From NCBI GenBank assembly GCA_964640175.1, contig CAZXFW010000015.1:1-46716 (forward strand): DNA of 46,716 bases, given 5' to 3'. Below are positions 25,736 through 35,200 of this stretch, one piece after another. A program made the position numbers and the translations under genes. The notes beneath the pieces were generated by a model. The model ran no database searches, was not told the DNA's origin, and saw nothing but the letters and a program-made list of their open reading frames with translations. Numbering within the stretch: the stretch's first letter is position 1; each line of letters opens with the position of its first letter. This DNA is from JACKDX01 sp964640175 (GTDB lineage: Bacteria; Myxococcota_A; Polyangia; Polyangiales; GCA-016699535).

Positions 25736-25800
25736 CCGCAAGTGCATGGCATGCCTGCCTTGCTGATTCTCGCTTCTCTATGACCGAAGAGCAGCGCCAG
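25736..25800 (+). pseudogene. Deleted remnant of a calpain-like gene
   Basis: Bases 25736-25756 match 26535-26555 exactly (21 of 21), and 25753-25800 matches 27692-27739 with four C-to-T differences in 48. The two stretches share the four bases GCCT. So the sequence joins the 5' region and the C-terminal coding region of the neighbouring calpain-like gene, with about 1.1 kb lost. It encodes CLADSRFSMTEEQRQ where the intact gene has CLADSRLPMTEEQRQ. This shows an earlier tandem copy that collapsed by short-homology deletion. Confidence 0.75.
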
Positions 25801-25810
25801 AGCATGGCAT

Positions 25811-25833
25811 GGAATCCGGAATCCGGAATCCGG
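25811..25833. repeat. Short tandem repeat of GGAATCC
   Basis: Three head-to-tail copies of the 7-mer GGAATCC end in GG. The last copy forms the left edge of the palindromic element, suggesting slippage or repeated junction repair there. Confidence 0.7.
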
Positions 25834-25912
25834 GGACACCTTACCTATTTTTGCTCATCGATAATCCGTCATCGAGGTGTCTTACTAATTAAGTAAGGTG
25901 TCCCCAGATTCC
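25825..25912. mobile_element. Small palindromic insertion (MITE/REP-like)
   Basis: An 88-bp unit bounded by 20-bp inverted repeats (25825-25844 and 25893-25912) differing at one position. Both contain GGGGACACCTTAC or its complement. The inner part has CTTACT-AATTA-AGTAAG, so the unit can fold into a nested hairpin. It has no coding capacity. GGGGACACC-type palindromes resemble those found near Y1 (REP-associated) transposases, but no transposase is in the window. It lies at the end of the truncated immunity-like gene and supplies that gene's last codons and stop. Confidence 0.6.
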
Positions 25913-26119
25913 CAGAATCGATTCTGCAATGGCTCCGGCAAGCGCCCGATTCCTCTGATGCAGTTCCGCTAAAGCAGCGTTAGCAAAATATGGCTCTATG
26001 CCCAACGCCACTTTTTCAAGCACGGCCTCTGGTAGCTCATAGAAATTGACGTCGTCAGGAGTCAAAAGTGTGAGATTAAAAATGTCCTCATCTGTCCATG
26101 TGCTCAAGGAGAATTTCAC
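25889..26119 (-). CDS. Truncated HEAT-like (immunity-type) protein
   Basis: This 76-residue frame starts at GTG 26119, which overlaps the stop of the preceding gene by GTGA and has GAGG about nine bases upstream. It reads FSLSTWTDEDIFNLTLL, then ELPEAVLEKVALGIEPYF, then the helical unit ALAELHQRNRALAGAIAESIL, like the start of a HEAT-repeat immunity protein. The last residues GIWGHLT come from the inserted palindrome and the stop is inside it. The family would normally continue with more repeats, so I take it as truncated. Function is inferred from the look of the sequence and its partner. Confidence 0.5.
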   Translation of the reverse strand: MKFSLSTWTDEDIFNLTLLTPDDVNFYELPEAVLEKVALGIEPYFANAALAELHQRNRALAGAIAESILGIWGHLT

Positions 26120-26319
26120 AACGGCTCTACCTCGTCTTGTTTGACAGTAAACCACGCTATAGTAGTGCCATCATCTCGCGAAAATTCTACCTCGTATGCC
26201 TCATCGCCGTACACATCAAGAGTTACACCTATCTCACCTTGCCCTACGCCATGCTCTTTTTTGTAGCGATCGGTCAAAAGACGAATTATCGCTAAATATT
26301 TAAGGGGGTTTTTCTTCAT
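26116..26319 (-). CDS. DUF4926-like small protein
   Basis: From ATG 26319 this is a 67-residue protein. The C-terminal half (YGDEAYEVEFSRDDG, then WFTVKQDEVEPL) matches the DUF4926 pattern of an SH3-like barrel, often encoded in immunity or toxin-linked loci. The frame is open to 26439 and could begin there (107 residues), but the added part is not recognised. No toxin gene is next to it. It overlaps the truncated HEAT-like gene, so they were probably a two-gene cassette. Confidence 0.6.
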   Translation of the reverse strand: MKKNPLKYLAIIRLLTDRYKKEHGVGQGEIGVTLDVYGDEAYEVEFSRDDGTTIAWFTVKQDEVEPL

Positions 26320-26578
26320 GCCAATATCCGTTGCCGTCGGCAGGGCCGAGTTTTTACGCAACCACCAATCCATGCAGTATGCCTCAATGGCTGGCCAGCG
26401 TCGTGGTCCATACGAGCAAAAGCCTAGGAGGGCTTTCAAAGCATGAATGTGAGGCTCAGGTTGTGATGCTGGCAGGCGAACGCGATTGAAAAAAGGTCAC
26501 GGCCGGCACTCGTGCGTTTGCAGCTATGCCCTGACCGCAAGTGCATGGCATGCCTATTGCAGGGGTATCTCGCAACTC

Positions 26579-27988
26579 ATGCCGGTGAAAAAAGAAATAT
26601 CGGTTTGTGCGCTGCTTCGGGCTGTCGTTGCGTGTAGTGCCGTGATGATGGTGGGGTGTAGCGCTTCCATGGACCATGAGGGCGTAGGGTCTGAAGCCTC
26701 CGGCCAGAGTCTAGGTTTTCTGCCAAATCCGCCTCTTCATCCCCGCGATGAGGGCACGCTTACTTACAGTCTGCCACACGGTGCGTTGTTTGTGGATGGC
26801 GTGCACGTGGATGATCCGGTGCAGGGCCAGTTGGGGGACTGCGAAGTGCTTGCCTCATTTGTTGCGCTTGCCAACCGTGATCCCGGATTGATTGAAAACG
26901 CTGTGGCCATTGATGGCTCAGGAAATGTTTCAGTCCGTCTTTTTGTCTCTCCGGAAAATGCCCCGTTTTACTACGTCTCGAACAAGCCAACCCTCGTAGG
27001 TGAGCTGACGCGACCTCCCGAACCATTTTCAACCTTCGAGTTTTCGGTCACACAGGAGTTACCGGTTTGGGTAACCGAGTTACAACAAGGTCGCGTCGCG
27101 CTCGGGTATGGACGCAGCAGTCAGGATGGTGAACTGTGGGTTGGCGCGCTGGAAAAAGCGTTGGCTGCTTATCGAGTGCACACTGCACCAGAGGGGTTCA
27201 AAGGCTACATTGGAGTTGAAAAGTTCGGTGGTGCCATGGGGCTTGTATCGGGAAAACCCTCGGTGATCCTTGATCTCGATTCGCTTGATCCGGTGACTGT
27301 CACTGATGCGATAGCCAACGCGTTTGGTCAGGGTCCCGCTGCGGCGTGGCTAAGTACAAAGTCAGGGGATGCACTTAACGATCCTCAAATGCGCAGCCAA
27401 CTTCGCCGCGATGTGCATCTGATTGAATCCCATGCTTACACGATCATGGAACGGATTGGTTTGGGCTTGGACATGGAAGTAAGGCTGCGAAACCCTCATG
27501 GGCCTGGACAGGACCAATGGGTTTACGTCACAGACCTCATGCATATGGCAAGCACGATCACTATCATGGGTATCCCAAGTGAATTGCTTGCGCCTGCCAC
27601 CATCGCTCATTTGACCCGATTTGTGAGCAACTACGATTTAGGGTGCGTTGTGAATGGTGTGCCGCAGGATACCTGTTCGGTCGCCCATCCCGCCTGCCTT
27701 GCCGATTCTCGCCTCCCCATGACCGAAGAGCAGCGCCAGGCGTTGGCTCACACCGATCCGCTCTGTCAGAGTACGACGCGAGGATTGATGCAAAGCTGCG
27801 GAAGACTTGCTGAAATGCGCGGCGTTGACGGTCCTGGCTATGAAGTGCATTGCGTGTTTGATGATTCCACCACAGACACTGTTCCCAGCATTGCCTGGTA
27901 TGAAAGCCATCCAGATTGGACACGGCTCGACGTGGACGGCACGCACACCTGGGATTGCCAAGCGTGTTTTTACGCCGGCGCACCCTGA
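26579..27988 (+). CDS. Calpain-like (C2 family) cysteine protease lipoprotein, possibly frameshifted near its end
   Basis: The signal peptide ends MMVGC (Cys27). The catalytic triad pattern of calpains is present: Cys88 in QGQLGDC, His285 in ESHAYTIMER and Asn305 in RLRNPHG. Calpain-type proteins with this pattern occur in bacteria and are expected to be secreted or periplasmic proteases. From ATG 26579 the reading frame gives 469 residues. It ends abruptly in CFYAGAP, but an alternative frame continues with HPDGIISDSGRL and ends QTRS at 28157 with codon use like the rest, so a one-base frameshift near 27970-27985 is likely. No clear ribosome-binding site is visible for ATG 26579. Confidence 0.75.
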   Translation: MPVKKEISVCALLRAVVACSAVMMVGCSASMDHEGVGSEASGQSLGFLPNPPLHPRDEGTLTYSLPHGALFVDGVHVDDPVQGQLGDCEVLASFVALANRDPGLIENAVAIDGSGNVSVRLFVSPENAPFYYVSNKPTLVGELTRPPEPFSTFEFSVTQELPVWVTELQQGRVALGYGRSSQDGELWVGALEKALAAYRVHTAPEGFKGYIGVEKFGGAMGLVSGKPSVILDLDSLDPVTVTDAIANAFGQGPAAAWLSTKSGDALNDPQMRSQLRRDVHLIESHAYTIMERIGLGLDMEVRLRNPHGPGQDQWVYVTDLMHMASTITIMGIPSELLAPATIAHLTRFVSNYDLGCVVNGVPQDTCSVAHPACLADSRLPMTEEQRQALAHTDPLCQSTTRGLMQSCGRLAEMRGVDGPGYEVHCVFDDSTTDTVPSIAWYESHPDWTRLDVDGTHTWDCQACFYAGAP

Positions 27989-28247
27989 TGGAATTATTTC
28001 AGACAGTGGGCGCTTGACGAAGACCATTCGTCACCCTATCCCCGCGGAAGGTTGGGAACGCGTGGACGCGGGTTTTGGCTATTATGACTTAGACAGACTG
28101 ACAGTGACTCAATCCTCCGGAGAACCCGCCGCTGGGGTCTGGCAGACCCGTTCCTAGGTTTTGAGCCACCCGAAACGGTTCATGAATCAGTCTTGGCCGA
28201 CCGAAAGAACGATAATTGCATCCACTCAACAGCAAATGGTATGAATT

Positions 28248-30989
28248 TTGCATCAACACAATCCGGTGTACCACTTCCGATTGCAGATAGGCTCGGTGAC
28301 CTGCCTAATAATAGGTTGCGCTTTGACTCCGGCGCAGGACTCAGCGCACTCGAGCAACGCTAGCAACTTTTCTCTCGATGAGCCTTGTCGTTGGAGCGAT
28401 GAATGTGCAGCGGGTCTTTTATGTGGCCGCGAGGGCTTCTGCGAGAAACCTCCGCATGCCGTCTGTTCAAACTACCGACTTGAACCCGTCCAAGAGGTGC
28501 AACCAGATGAACCGGCGTCAGTGCCGGAAGCTGCCTGGACCTCTGCGGAGGCTGATGCCTATGTAGATAAAGCCACGCAGGCTGTTGCATGGCATCCGGG
28601 TGTCGAAGGCGTCCCTGGCAATAAGCCAAGTGTTCTGCAGCAGGCTATCGCGACAGCGCGAGAGGAGCATGCGCAATTTGAACAAGTGGCCACGGATCCA
28701 GCCTCAAGCGCCATCGCCATGGGCGTATACGCGCAGATTCAAACAAACAAGCGTAGTGCCCGCAACTTCTTACAGAGCACTCAGCATCTATTCACTCCCC
28801 TACCTTCCGATACACCTGTGCCTAGCAATCTCTATTACTGTCAACGTGTATGGCACTCGCAACTGCTTGTTCCGGCGCAGGCTTATACAGATAGTTTTGG
28901 TCTTGCGGACTGGCAGTATTGTATTTCCAGTGTACAAGAACTGCTAGCGCAGTTGGGTATGCTCGAAGGGGTTGGCACGCACATGCCGCTGGCAGCTCTT
29001 GAGCAGACGGTGACTCGCGCGTCCCAAGCGCTGACTTCAGCGGAGCCGATGGAAGATGTTCCTTGTGATCAGTATGCAAGAATCGTGGAGCTACCTTTTG
29101 CTGCTGCGCACTACGGGGAGCTGGTGACTGCGGATGCCCAAAATACATCGACATTGGATCCACTAAGCGATATGGATGTGGACTACCTTCTTGATGGGCG
29201 GCCACACAAAAAATCGTTCGGGGATGCAGCCCAACATTTTTTGGATCGGTATAACCGCACCACCGAGCAGGATAAGCCGAACCTGCTTGGCCTGTGGCAC
29301 CAGGTGGTCGTTCTCGCTCTGAGCAAAAGCGAGGAACACCTTACGACGTTAGAGCGCACGCGGTTTAGCGGTGAAGACATCAAGGACCTTGTCCAGATCA
29401 CTCTGTTATCCGAGCAATTTCTTACTGAAAATCCAGAGTTCGCTGATCTTCATCAACGCGTGATACGAAAAATCGAGTCGGATCAGCGACGTCTTGTACT
29501 GGGGAACCTGGGTCTTGGCGCAGGTTGCGCTGCTGCCACGGGTGCCATTGCACTAGGATTTTCCACGGGTGTAGGCGCACCTTTCGCAATGCTTGCGGCG
29601 TTGGGGCTGTGTGGCGGCGAGCTTGCATTGGCTTACCATTCTGCAAGCAAAGTCAGTCACCTTTATCGTTTGGCCCTGACCTTTCGTCACTATGGCATCC
29701 TCTCGTCACTGGAAACTCATGAGCGGGTGCATGCGCTTGCACGTCAACGCACGCTGGAGTGGGCCACGTTTTGGCTGACCGCCGTTGCTGCCATGGCTGA
29801 TTTCGCCGCAGTTGCAAGGGCTGCCTACCTATCGTTCGTGGACTTCGATACGTTTTTTCGCAACTTCGAGGTGGGCGAGCTTCTTCCCGCCGTGGATCAA
29901 GACGCGATCATGATGCAGTGGAGGTTAGGGCAGCTTCAGCGTCAGATGCAGCAGATCATTGGAGAAAGCGACCTGGCACAAAGTATCCAGAGAATACAGA
30001 CGATACTCGGAGAACTTCAAGCTCACCGAGGAACCTTTGAGCAATGGATTGCACCGCTTCTCGATCCTGGACTGCGCGACCAAGCAAGACTTCTGCGAAA
30101 GGCCGCGGGGCAAGCAGGAAGAGAGCTAAGAAGCCTATCCCGCCTAACCACTGAATTGGCGGTAACCGTTCATCAGCTGGGAGATAACCTTGCAGACGAG
30201 TTGTCCGAAATCTTCCCACTTGTCCGCGAACATCAAGATGTGTTGCATTTCTATTGGCGTCAGCAGGGTATTACGGCCCTTCCGAACGAGTTCGATACTT
30301 GGGGCTCTTTTCTAGGACCTCCATCGTTTCTTGATGTGCCGACGGGGGACGGAACGCTTGCTTCGGTGGTTCCCAGGTTGGAAGCAGTCATGCGTTGGAT
30401 GCCGAAAACTCGAGTCAAGATTTGGGGTCCTGAGTTGGGATTCACGCCAGAGCTTGAAATGCATGTGTGGCGCTACGATGTGGGTACGGATCCCGTTTCA
30501 CCGTATTTTATTGCCCAATCTGGAGGATACTGGAATGGCAAGGGCGTTCACACGTTGGAAGCCGTCCAGGCCTTGCGAGATCGATTTGGCTACCCGATGG
30601 AACTCACCGATTACGACCCGGCCACGGGCGTGATGCACATTCGTGTGCATCGCTGGTATAATGGGGGCAGCCAATCCATGACAGCGGAGGTAACCAAGGC
30701 TATCTATCCCCACGTGGGTAAGTCCGAGCTCGCCGGTGCGGTAAGTCAGGGCTTTGCGAAGGCGCTGTTAACTCCAGGAGCGGTCGACTTTGAACAACGA
30801 TTGGCAAGGATTGTCGTTCAACTCGATTCGGGTGATGGTTTGATCTCCATACCCGCAGAAGTCCGTTTCAATGTAGTTGGCGACACCTACGAGTTCACCA
30901 CCCACTATCCACTTCTGACCGAGAACGCAATGCATTTGGATCAGCCGTTGCCGCTGTTTGAGACGTCCACCAACCCGTTTAGCAACTGA
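28248..30989 (+). CDS. Unrecognised large secreted protein with membrane-like hairpin
   Basis: A 913-residue protein that I cannot assign to a known family. The signal-like N-terminus ends LIIGC (Cys24), suggesting a lipoprotein, although it is poor in basic residues. A cysteine-rich part follows at about residues 46-75 (PCRWSDECAAGLLCG, FCEKPP), like the small disulfide motifs of deltaproteobacterial surface proteins. Long helical stretches occupy much of the body. Around residues 420-470 lie strongly hydrophobic, glycine- and alanine-rich stretches (AGCAAATGAIALGF, APFAMLAALGLCGGELAL). A further hydrophobic part is near 505-530. The C-terminal 200 residues look mostly beta. The start TTG 28248 is weak. 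It follows the calpain-like gene by 90 bp. Confidence 0.7.
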   Translation: MHQHNPVYHFRLQIGSVTCLIIGCALTPAQDSAHSSNASNFSLDEPCRWSDECAAGLLCGREGFCEKPPHAVCSNYRLEPVQEVQPDEPASVPEAAWTSAEADAYVDKATQAVAWHPGVEGVPGNKPSVLQQAIATAREEHAQFEQVATDPASSAIAMGVYAQIQTNKRSARNFLQSTQHLFTPLPSDTPVPSNLYYCQRVWHSQLLVPAQAYTDSFGLADWQYCISSVQELLAQLGMLEGVGTHMPLAALEQTVTRASQALTSAEPMEDVPCDQYARIVELPFAAAHYGELVTADAQNTSTLDPLSDMDVDYLLDGRPHKKSFGDAAQHFLDRYNRTTEQDKPNLLGLWHQVVVLALSKSEEHLTTLERTRFSGEDIKDLVQITLLSEQFLTENPEFADLHQRVIRKIESDQRRLVLGNLGLGAGCAAATGAIALGFSTGVGAPFAMLAALGLCGGELALAYHSASKVSHLYRLALTFRHYGILSSLETHERVHALARQRTLEWATFWLTAVAAMADFAAVARAAYLSFVDFDTFFRNFEVGELLPAVDQDAIMMQWRLGQLQRQMQQIIGESDLAQSIQRIQTILGELQAHRGTFEQWIAPLLDPGLRDQARLLRKAAGQAGRELRSLSRLTTELAVTVHQLGDNLADELSEIFPLVREHQDVLHFYWRQQGITALPNEFDTWGSFLGPPSFLDVPTGDGTLASVVPRLEAVMRWMPKTRVKIWGPELGFTPELEMHVWRYDVGTDPVSPYFIAQSGGYWNGKGVHTLEAVQALRDRFGYPMELTDYDPATGVMHIRVHRWYNGGSQSMTAEVTKAIYPHVGKSELAGAVSQGFAKALLTPGAVDFEQRLARIVVQLDSGDGLISIPAEVRFNVVGDTYEFTTHYPLLTENAMHLDQPLPLFETSTNPFSN

Positions 30990-31072
30990 ATCCATGTCTG
31001 AAGGACATATGCGCGCGACAGGGTTGGCACGTGTAATATCCCAGAGATGGCAGTTGTATCTCACGAAAACGC

Positions 31073-32092
31073 ATGATCTCTTCCCGCACATCAGACCCTA
31101 AACAACTGCTCAAGGTGTTGGAGCAAGCCGCTCATCGGCGCTCGGGCTTATGGCGCTCACGTGGGGGAACGAAGCCCACCACGGCGTTTCGCTGGCTCAA
31201 TGGGGCGGGCGATGGAGTTGAGGGGCTCAAGCTCGATGTGTATGGCGATTGGCTCGTGGCGCATGTGTATCCGAGCGACATCCGTCAGGTGGATTACGAC
31301 GTTCTGCGTCCACTGAGCTTGCTTGGCTACCGAGGCGTGTATGTCAAGATTCACCCCAAACAGGCGAACACGGTGCTCGATGCCCAACGCGCGGGCCTTG
31401 CGCCGGCTGAGGCCCTATTTGGAGAGTCTGCTCCAGAACTGCTCCATGTCATGGAACGGGGGATTCCATTTGAAGTGCGTTTAGGCAGTGGGTTAGCCAC
31501 AGGACTTTACCTCGATCAGCGGCTGACGCGCGAGCGCGTGCAAGCCATTTCATCCGGTAAGCGCGTTCTGAATCTCTTTGCGTATACCTGTGCGTTCGGA
31601 GTGGTGGCAGGTCTAGGTGAAGCTGAACATGTCGTCAATGTGGATGCGTCGAAACGCGCCCTTCTCTGGGGCCAGCGCAACTTGGAATTGGCCGGTGTAC
31701 CGATGGAGCGCCAACGTCTTATCCACGACGATGTCTTTGACATGCTCGCAAAATATCGGCGGCAGGGGCACACGTTTGATCTGATTGTGTTGGATCCTCC
31801 AAGTTATGCACGCACGCACCGCTCGCGATTTTCTGTCCACAAAGATTACCCAAAGATGCTCCGTGCGGTGTTGAGCCTATTGGATCGACAAGGGACGTTG
31901 CTTGCCTGTTGTAATTACGAAGGCAAGCGCCTTTCCGTGCTGAAGCAAGAGGTGCATCAGGTGGCAAAGGAGGCGGGACTAGGTGCGTATACGCTACGGA
32001 GCCTAGCGCCTTTGCCGGATTTCCCCACGCCCCGGGGGAAGTCGCCACAACTCAAGGTGATCGAGCTTCAAAGGCAGTCCGGGCAGCGGTGA
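31073..32092 (+). CDS. Class I SAM-dependent rRNA methyltransferase (RlmI/RlmK-like, COG1092)
   Basis: The 339-residue protein has SAM motif I as VLNLFAYTCAFG (about 165-176), then NVDASKRAL (189-197), and the catalytic DPPSYAR (241-247). The family methylates 23S rRNA cytosines. The N-terminal region (FRWLNGAGDGVEGLKLDVYG) matches COG1092, but an obvious full PUA domain is not evident; the exact site is not assignable. The C-terminus ends in DFPTPRGKSPQLKVIEL. ATG 31073 has no strong ribosome-binding site. Confidence 0.85.
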   Translation: MISSRTSDPKQLLKVLEQAAHRRSGLWRSRGGTKPTTAFRWLNGAGDGVEGLKLDVYGDWLVAHVYPSDIRQVDYDVLRPLSLLGYRGVYVKIHPKQANTVLDAQRAGLAPAEALFGESAPELLHVMERGIPFEVRLGSGLATGLYLDQRLTRERVQAISSGKRVLNLFAYTCAFGVVAGLGEAEHVVNVDASKRALLWGQRNLELAGVPMERQRLIHDDVFDMLAKYRRQGHTFDLIVLDPPSYARTHRSRFSVHKDYPKMLRAVLSLLDRQGTLLACCNYEGKRLSVLKQEVHQVAKEAGLGAYTLRSLAPLPDFPTPRGKSPQLKVIELQRQSGQR

Positions 32093-32102
32093 ACCAATTT
32101 GC

Positions 32103-32130
32103 TTGCAGTGGGCCAAAGAGTGTGTAAACT
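32103..32130 (+). promoter_or_regulatory. Candidate promoter and long leader of the SNF2 gene
   Basis: TTGCAG (32103-32108) and TAAACT (32125-32130) are 16 bases apart. Transcription from here would leave an untranslated leader of about 140 bases before ATG 32277. The leader contains some possible short pairings (for example AGGAG near 32210 with CTCTCC near 32222), but I recognise no known riboswitch. Confidence 0.4.
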
Positions 32131-32276
32131 ATAGGGCATCATTCTCTGAGAGCAAGTTACCCCAGAGACACTTTCAAACTCAGTTCCTAACTTAAAAACG
32201 GCGTGATCAGGAGCAGAAACCCTCTCCGAAGCCGGTTTAGTGATAAGCCCGAAAGGGATCCATCGTACGTTGAAAT

Positions 32277-35200
32277 ATGGCCGAAAGTCCTTTAGTTGAA
32301 TCCACCCTTGAGCCTACGGATCGTGAGCTTTCCCCGATCTCCGAGCATGTAGGTAAACTTTCTGACCGAGCGATCCAGCGCCAGGTAGGAGGTAACGCTT
32401 TTTTGCGAGGCCGCCTGTATGCCCGGCGCGGTGGCGTGAGCGATCTGGAAGCGCAAGGCCAGAGCGCACAGTGCAAGGTCAAGACCAAAGATCAACCGAT
32501 GGAAGTAAGTATTGAGCTAAACGATCAGGCTCAGGTGATTTCCAATTGCACGTGTACTGCATGGCGCGGGCCTACGGGGCACTGCAAGCATGTGGCAGCC
32601 CTGTTGGTGGCATTGCGCGATCGTGTGCGTCCGCCACGGCCTAAACCTGAAGTTCCTGAAGGCGGCGTCCAAGACGCGCAACAACTTCGCACTGTGGCCA
32701 ACGCCGGGAAACGACGGCGCTCGCGTCGCCGTCGTCGTCCAGGTGTCAACGGCGAGACGAGCGCTCTCAATGGCGCAGCCATCGAAGTGTTCACGCCCAC
32801 GCAACTTGGATTTACGCGGTCTGCCACTGGCGCATCTCCTGGAGGCGCGCTTGAAACATGGTTGCCTGACGATGCGTATCCGAAGCCTTGTCAGTTTGAA
32901 TATCGAATGACCGTACGTCCGGCTGCAATATCCGTGACCCCTGTTTTGGCTGGAACGCGCTCTTCGGTGCCGATCACCGAAGCGTTGGGAGTGTTCAATG
33001 CCGTCTCTTCGGCGGATCGTCCTTTGTTTCGATTGTTGGCGCGGCATGCAAGTCGCAACATGCCAGCTACGGCAGAGCTTCGTGCGGAAGATGCCGCAGA
33101 AGCCCTTTCGGCACTTAAGGGCCGGCGTGTCTTATTGGAGCCTGCTTCGATGGAGATGCGTTTCATGGATGAGCCGCTTCAGCCAAAGATCGAACTTGAA
33201 CAAAACGCAGGCCAAACCGTGCGTGTGAGAGTGGCCTTTGAACTCAAAAATGGTTCAACGCGTCGGTTTGCATTGTCCAATGGGGCATGGTTTGAGGGAA
33301 CCCCTGGATGGTACATTGACACGACAGAAGGTGTGGCCCGCCCGCTTGCGGAGAGTGTGACGCCGGCGTGGCTGCAGCGCCTGTATCGTTCGCCTGCCAT
33401 TGTGCAGCCTATGACGGAGTTGCCACGGCTGCTTGTGGATTTTATCCCGCGGGTGGCTACGTCGTTGGGCACACAGCTTCCGGAGTTAAGCTCGGTGGCA
33501 GATCTCGTCGATGCGCATCCCAGGTTTGAGTTGCGAGCCAACGGGGATCTCTTGGAAGCTGAGTTACGTTTGCGAGTCTTATACCAGGACTTGGCCTTTG
33601 ATGTTCCTGTGAACGGGTTTCCTTCCCCATTAGCCATTCAACACAGCGGGCAAAGGCCACGTGTGCTTAGGCGTGATGTGGGTAACGAGATGGCTGCAGT
33701 GCAAAAGCTTATGGATCTGGGTGCGAAGGTGAACGAAGCAGGAGATGCTTTGGTCATCGAAGGCGATGAGGCTGTGGCTTTTTGGACAGAGGGCCTGGCC
33801 ACGTTGCCCGAAGCATGGGAACGCTTTGTGCCGAGTGATCTCACGGACGTCACGGTGCGTGAAACGCCTGTCACGCCTCAAATGCGTGTTTCAAGCGGGG
33901 TGGATTGGCTTAGTCTTGATATGACATTTTCGGCAGGCGGCGTAGCGGTCAGCGCCGACGAGCTTCGTGCGTGCTTGGAGCATGGGCGGCATCTCGTCAA
34001 ACTGGCCGATGGAAGCTATGCGCCTGTCAAAGGCGAAGAAGTCGGCCAGGTTCTTGAGCGAATGGCTGAGATTCTTGCTTCGAGTGGCTCTCACCAAAAG
34101 CTACCGTTGTCTCAAGCGGGTCGTGTACAGGACTTATTGCGTATTGTCTCGAATCACAAGGTTGCACCTACTGCCAAAGGTTTGTTTGAAAAATTGGCGG
34201 ATGCCGGCCGAGTAGAACCGGTTGCTAAGCCAAGAACGCTCAAAGCGACGTTAAGGCCTTACCAAAAGGAAGGGTTTTCCTGGCTGGTGTTTCTGCACAA
34301 TCTGAACACCGGGGGCATCCTGGCGGATGACATGGGTTTGGGTAAAACGCTACAAGCCATCTCACTGTTGTTGTGGCTCAAGAGCCAAAACAAAGACGCC
34401 ATCAGTTTGGTCGTGGCACCGACGTCCGTGGTTCCCAACTGGGAGCGTGAAATCAATAAGTTTGCTCCCAACCTTAAGGTCACCGTGTGGCATGGGCCGG
34501 ACCGGCAGAAAATGGCGGATGACGTGGGCAAAGCCGATGTGGTGATCACCAGCTATGCGTTGCTTCGCCGAGACGAGGAGTTTTTACAAACACTCAAGCT
34601 CGACTATGCGATTTTAGATGAAGCCCAGCACATCAAAAATCCACTTAGCGCCACTGCCCGAGCGGCTAAACGCTTGCAAAGCAAGCGTCGCTTGGCGATG
34701 ACGGGCACCCCCATTGAAAATCGCTTGAGTGAGATCTGGTCGATTTTTGATTTTGTTTCTCCGGGGCTTTTAGGAGACCTCAAGACATTTGAAGAAAAGT
34801 TTTCTCGGCCCATTGAGCGAGGCGATACAGACACTGCGATGCGCTTGAGGGCAACGATTCATCCGTTCGTGATGCGTCGAACCAAACAGGAAGTGGCGAA
34901 GGATCTTCCTGAGAAGATCGAACAAGAGATCATCGTGCCGTTGGCAGATGAGCAAGCCAAGCTTTATAAGCAGATTTTGGCGGAAGTGCGTAAGAGCGTC
35001 CTTAGCGAGATCGAAAAGCAGGGCGTGAGCAAGGCTCAGATTCAGATCTTGGCTGCACTGACACGGTTGCGTCAGGCTGCATGTGATCCGCGGTTGCTTA
35101 AACTTTCTGGTAACTGGGAAGAAGAAGAAAGCGGCAAGCTCAGTGCGCTTCGAGAAATTGTGTCCAATGCGCTCGAAGGCGGCCATCGTGTGCTCGTGTT

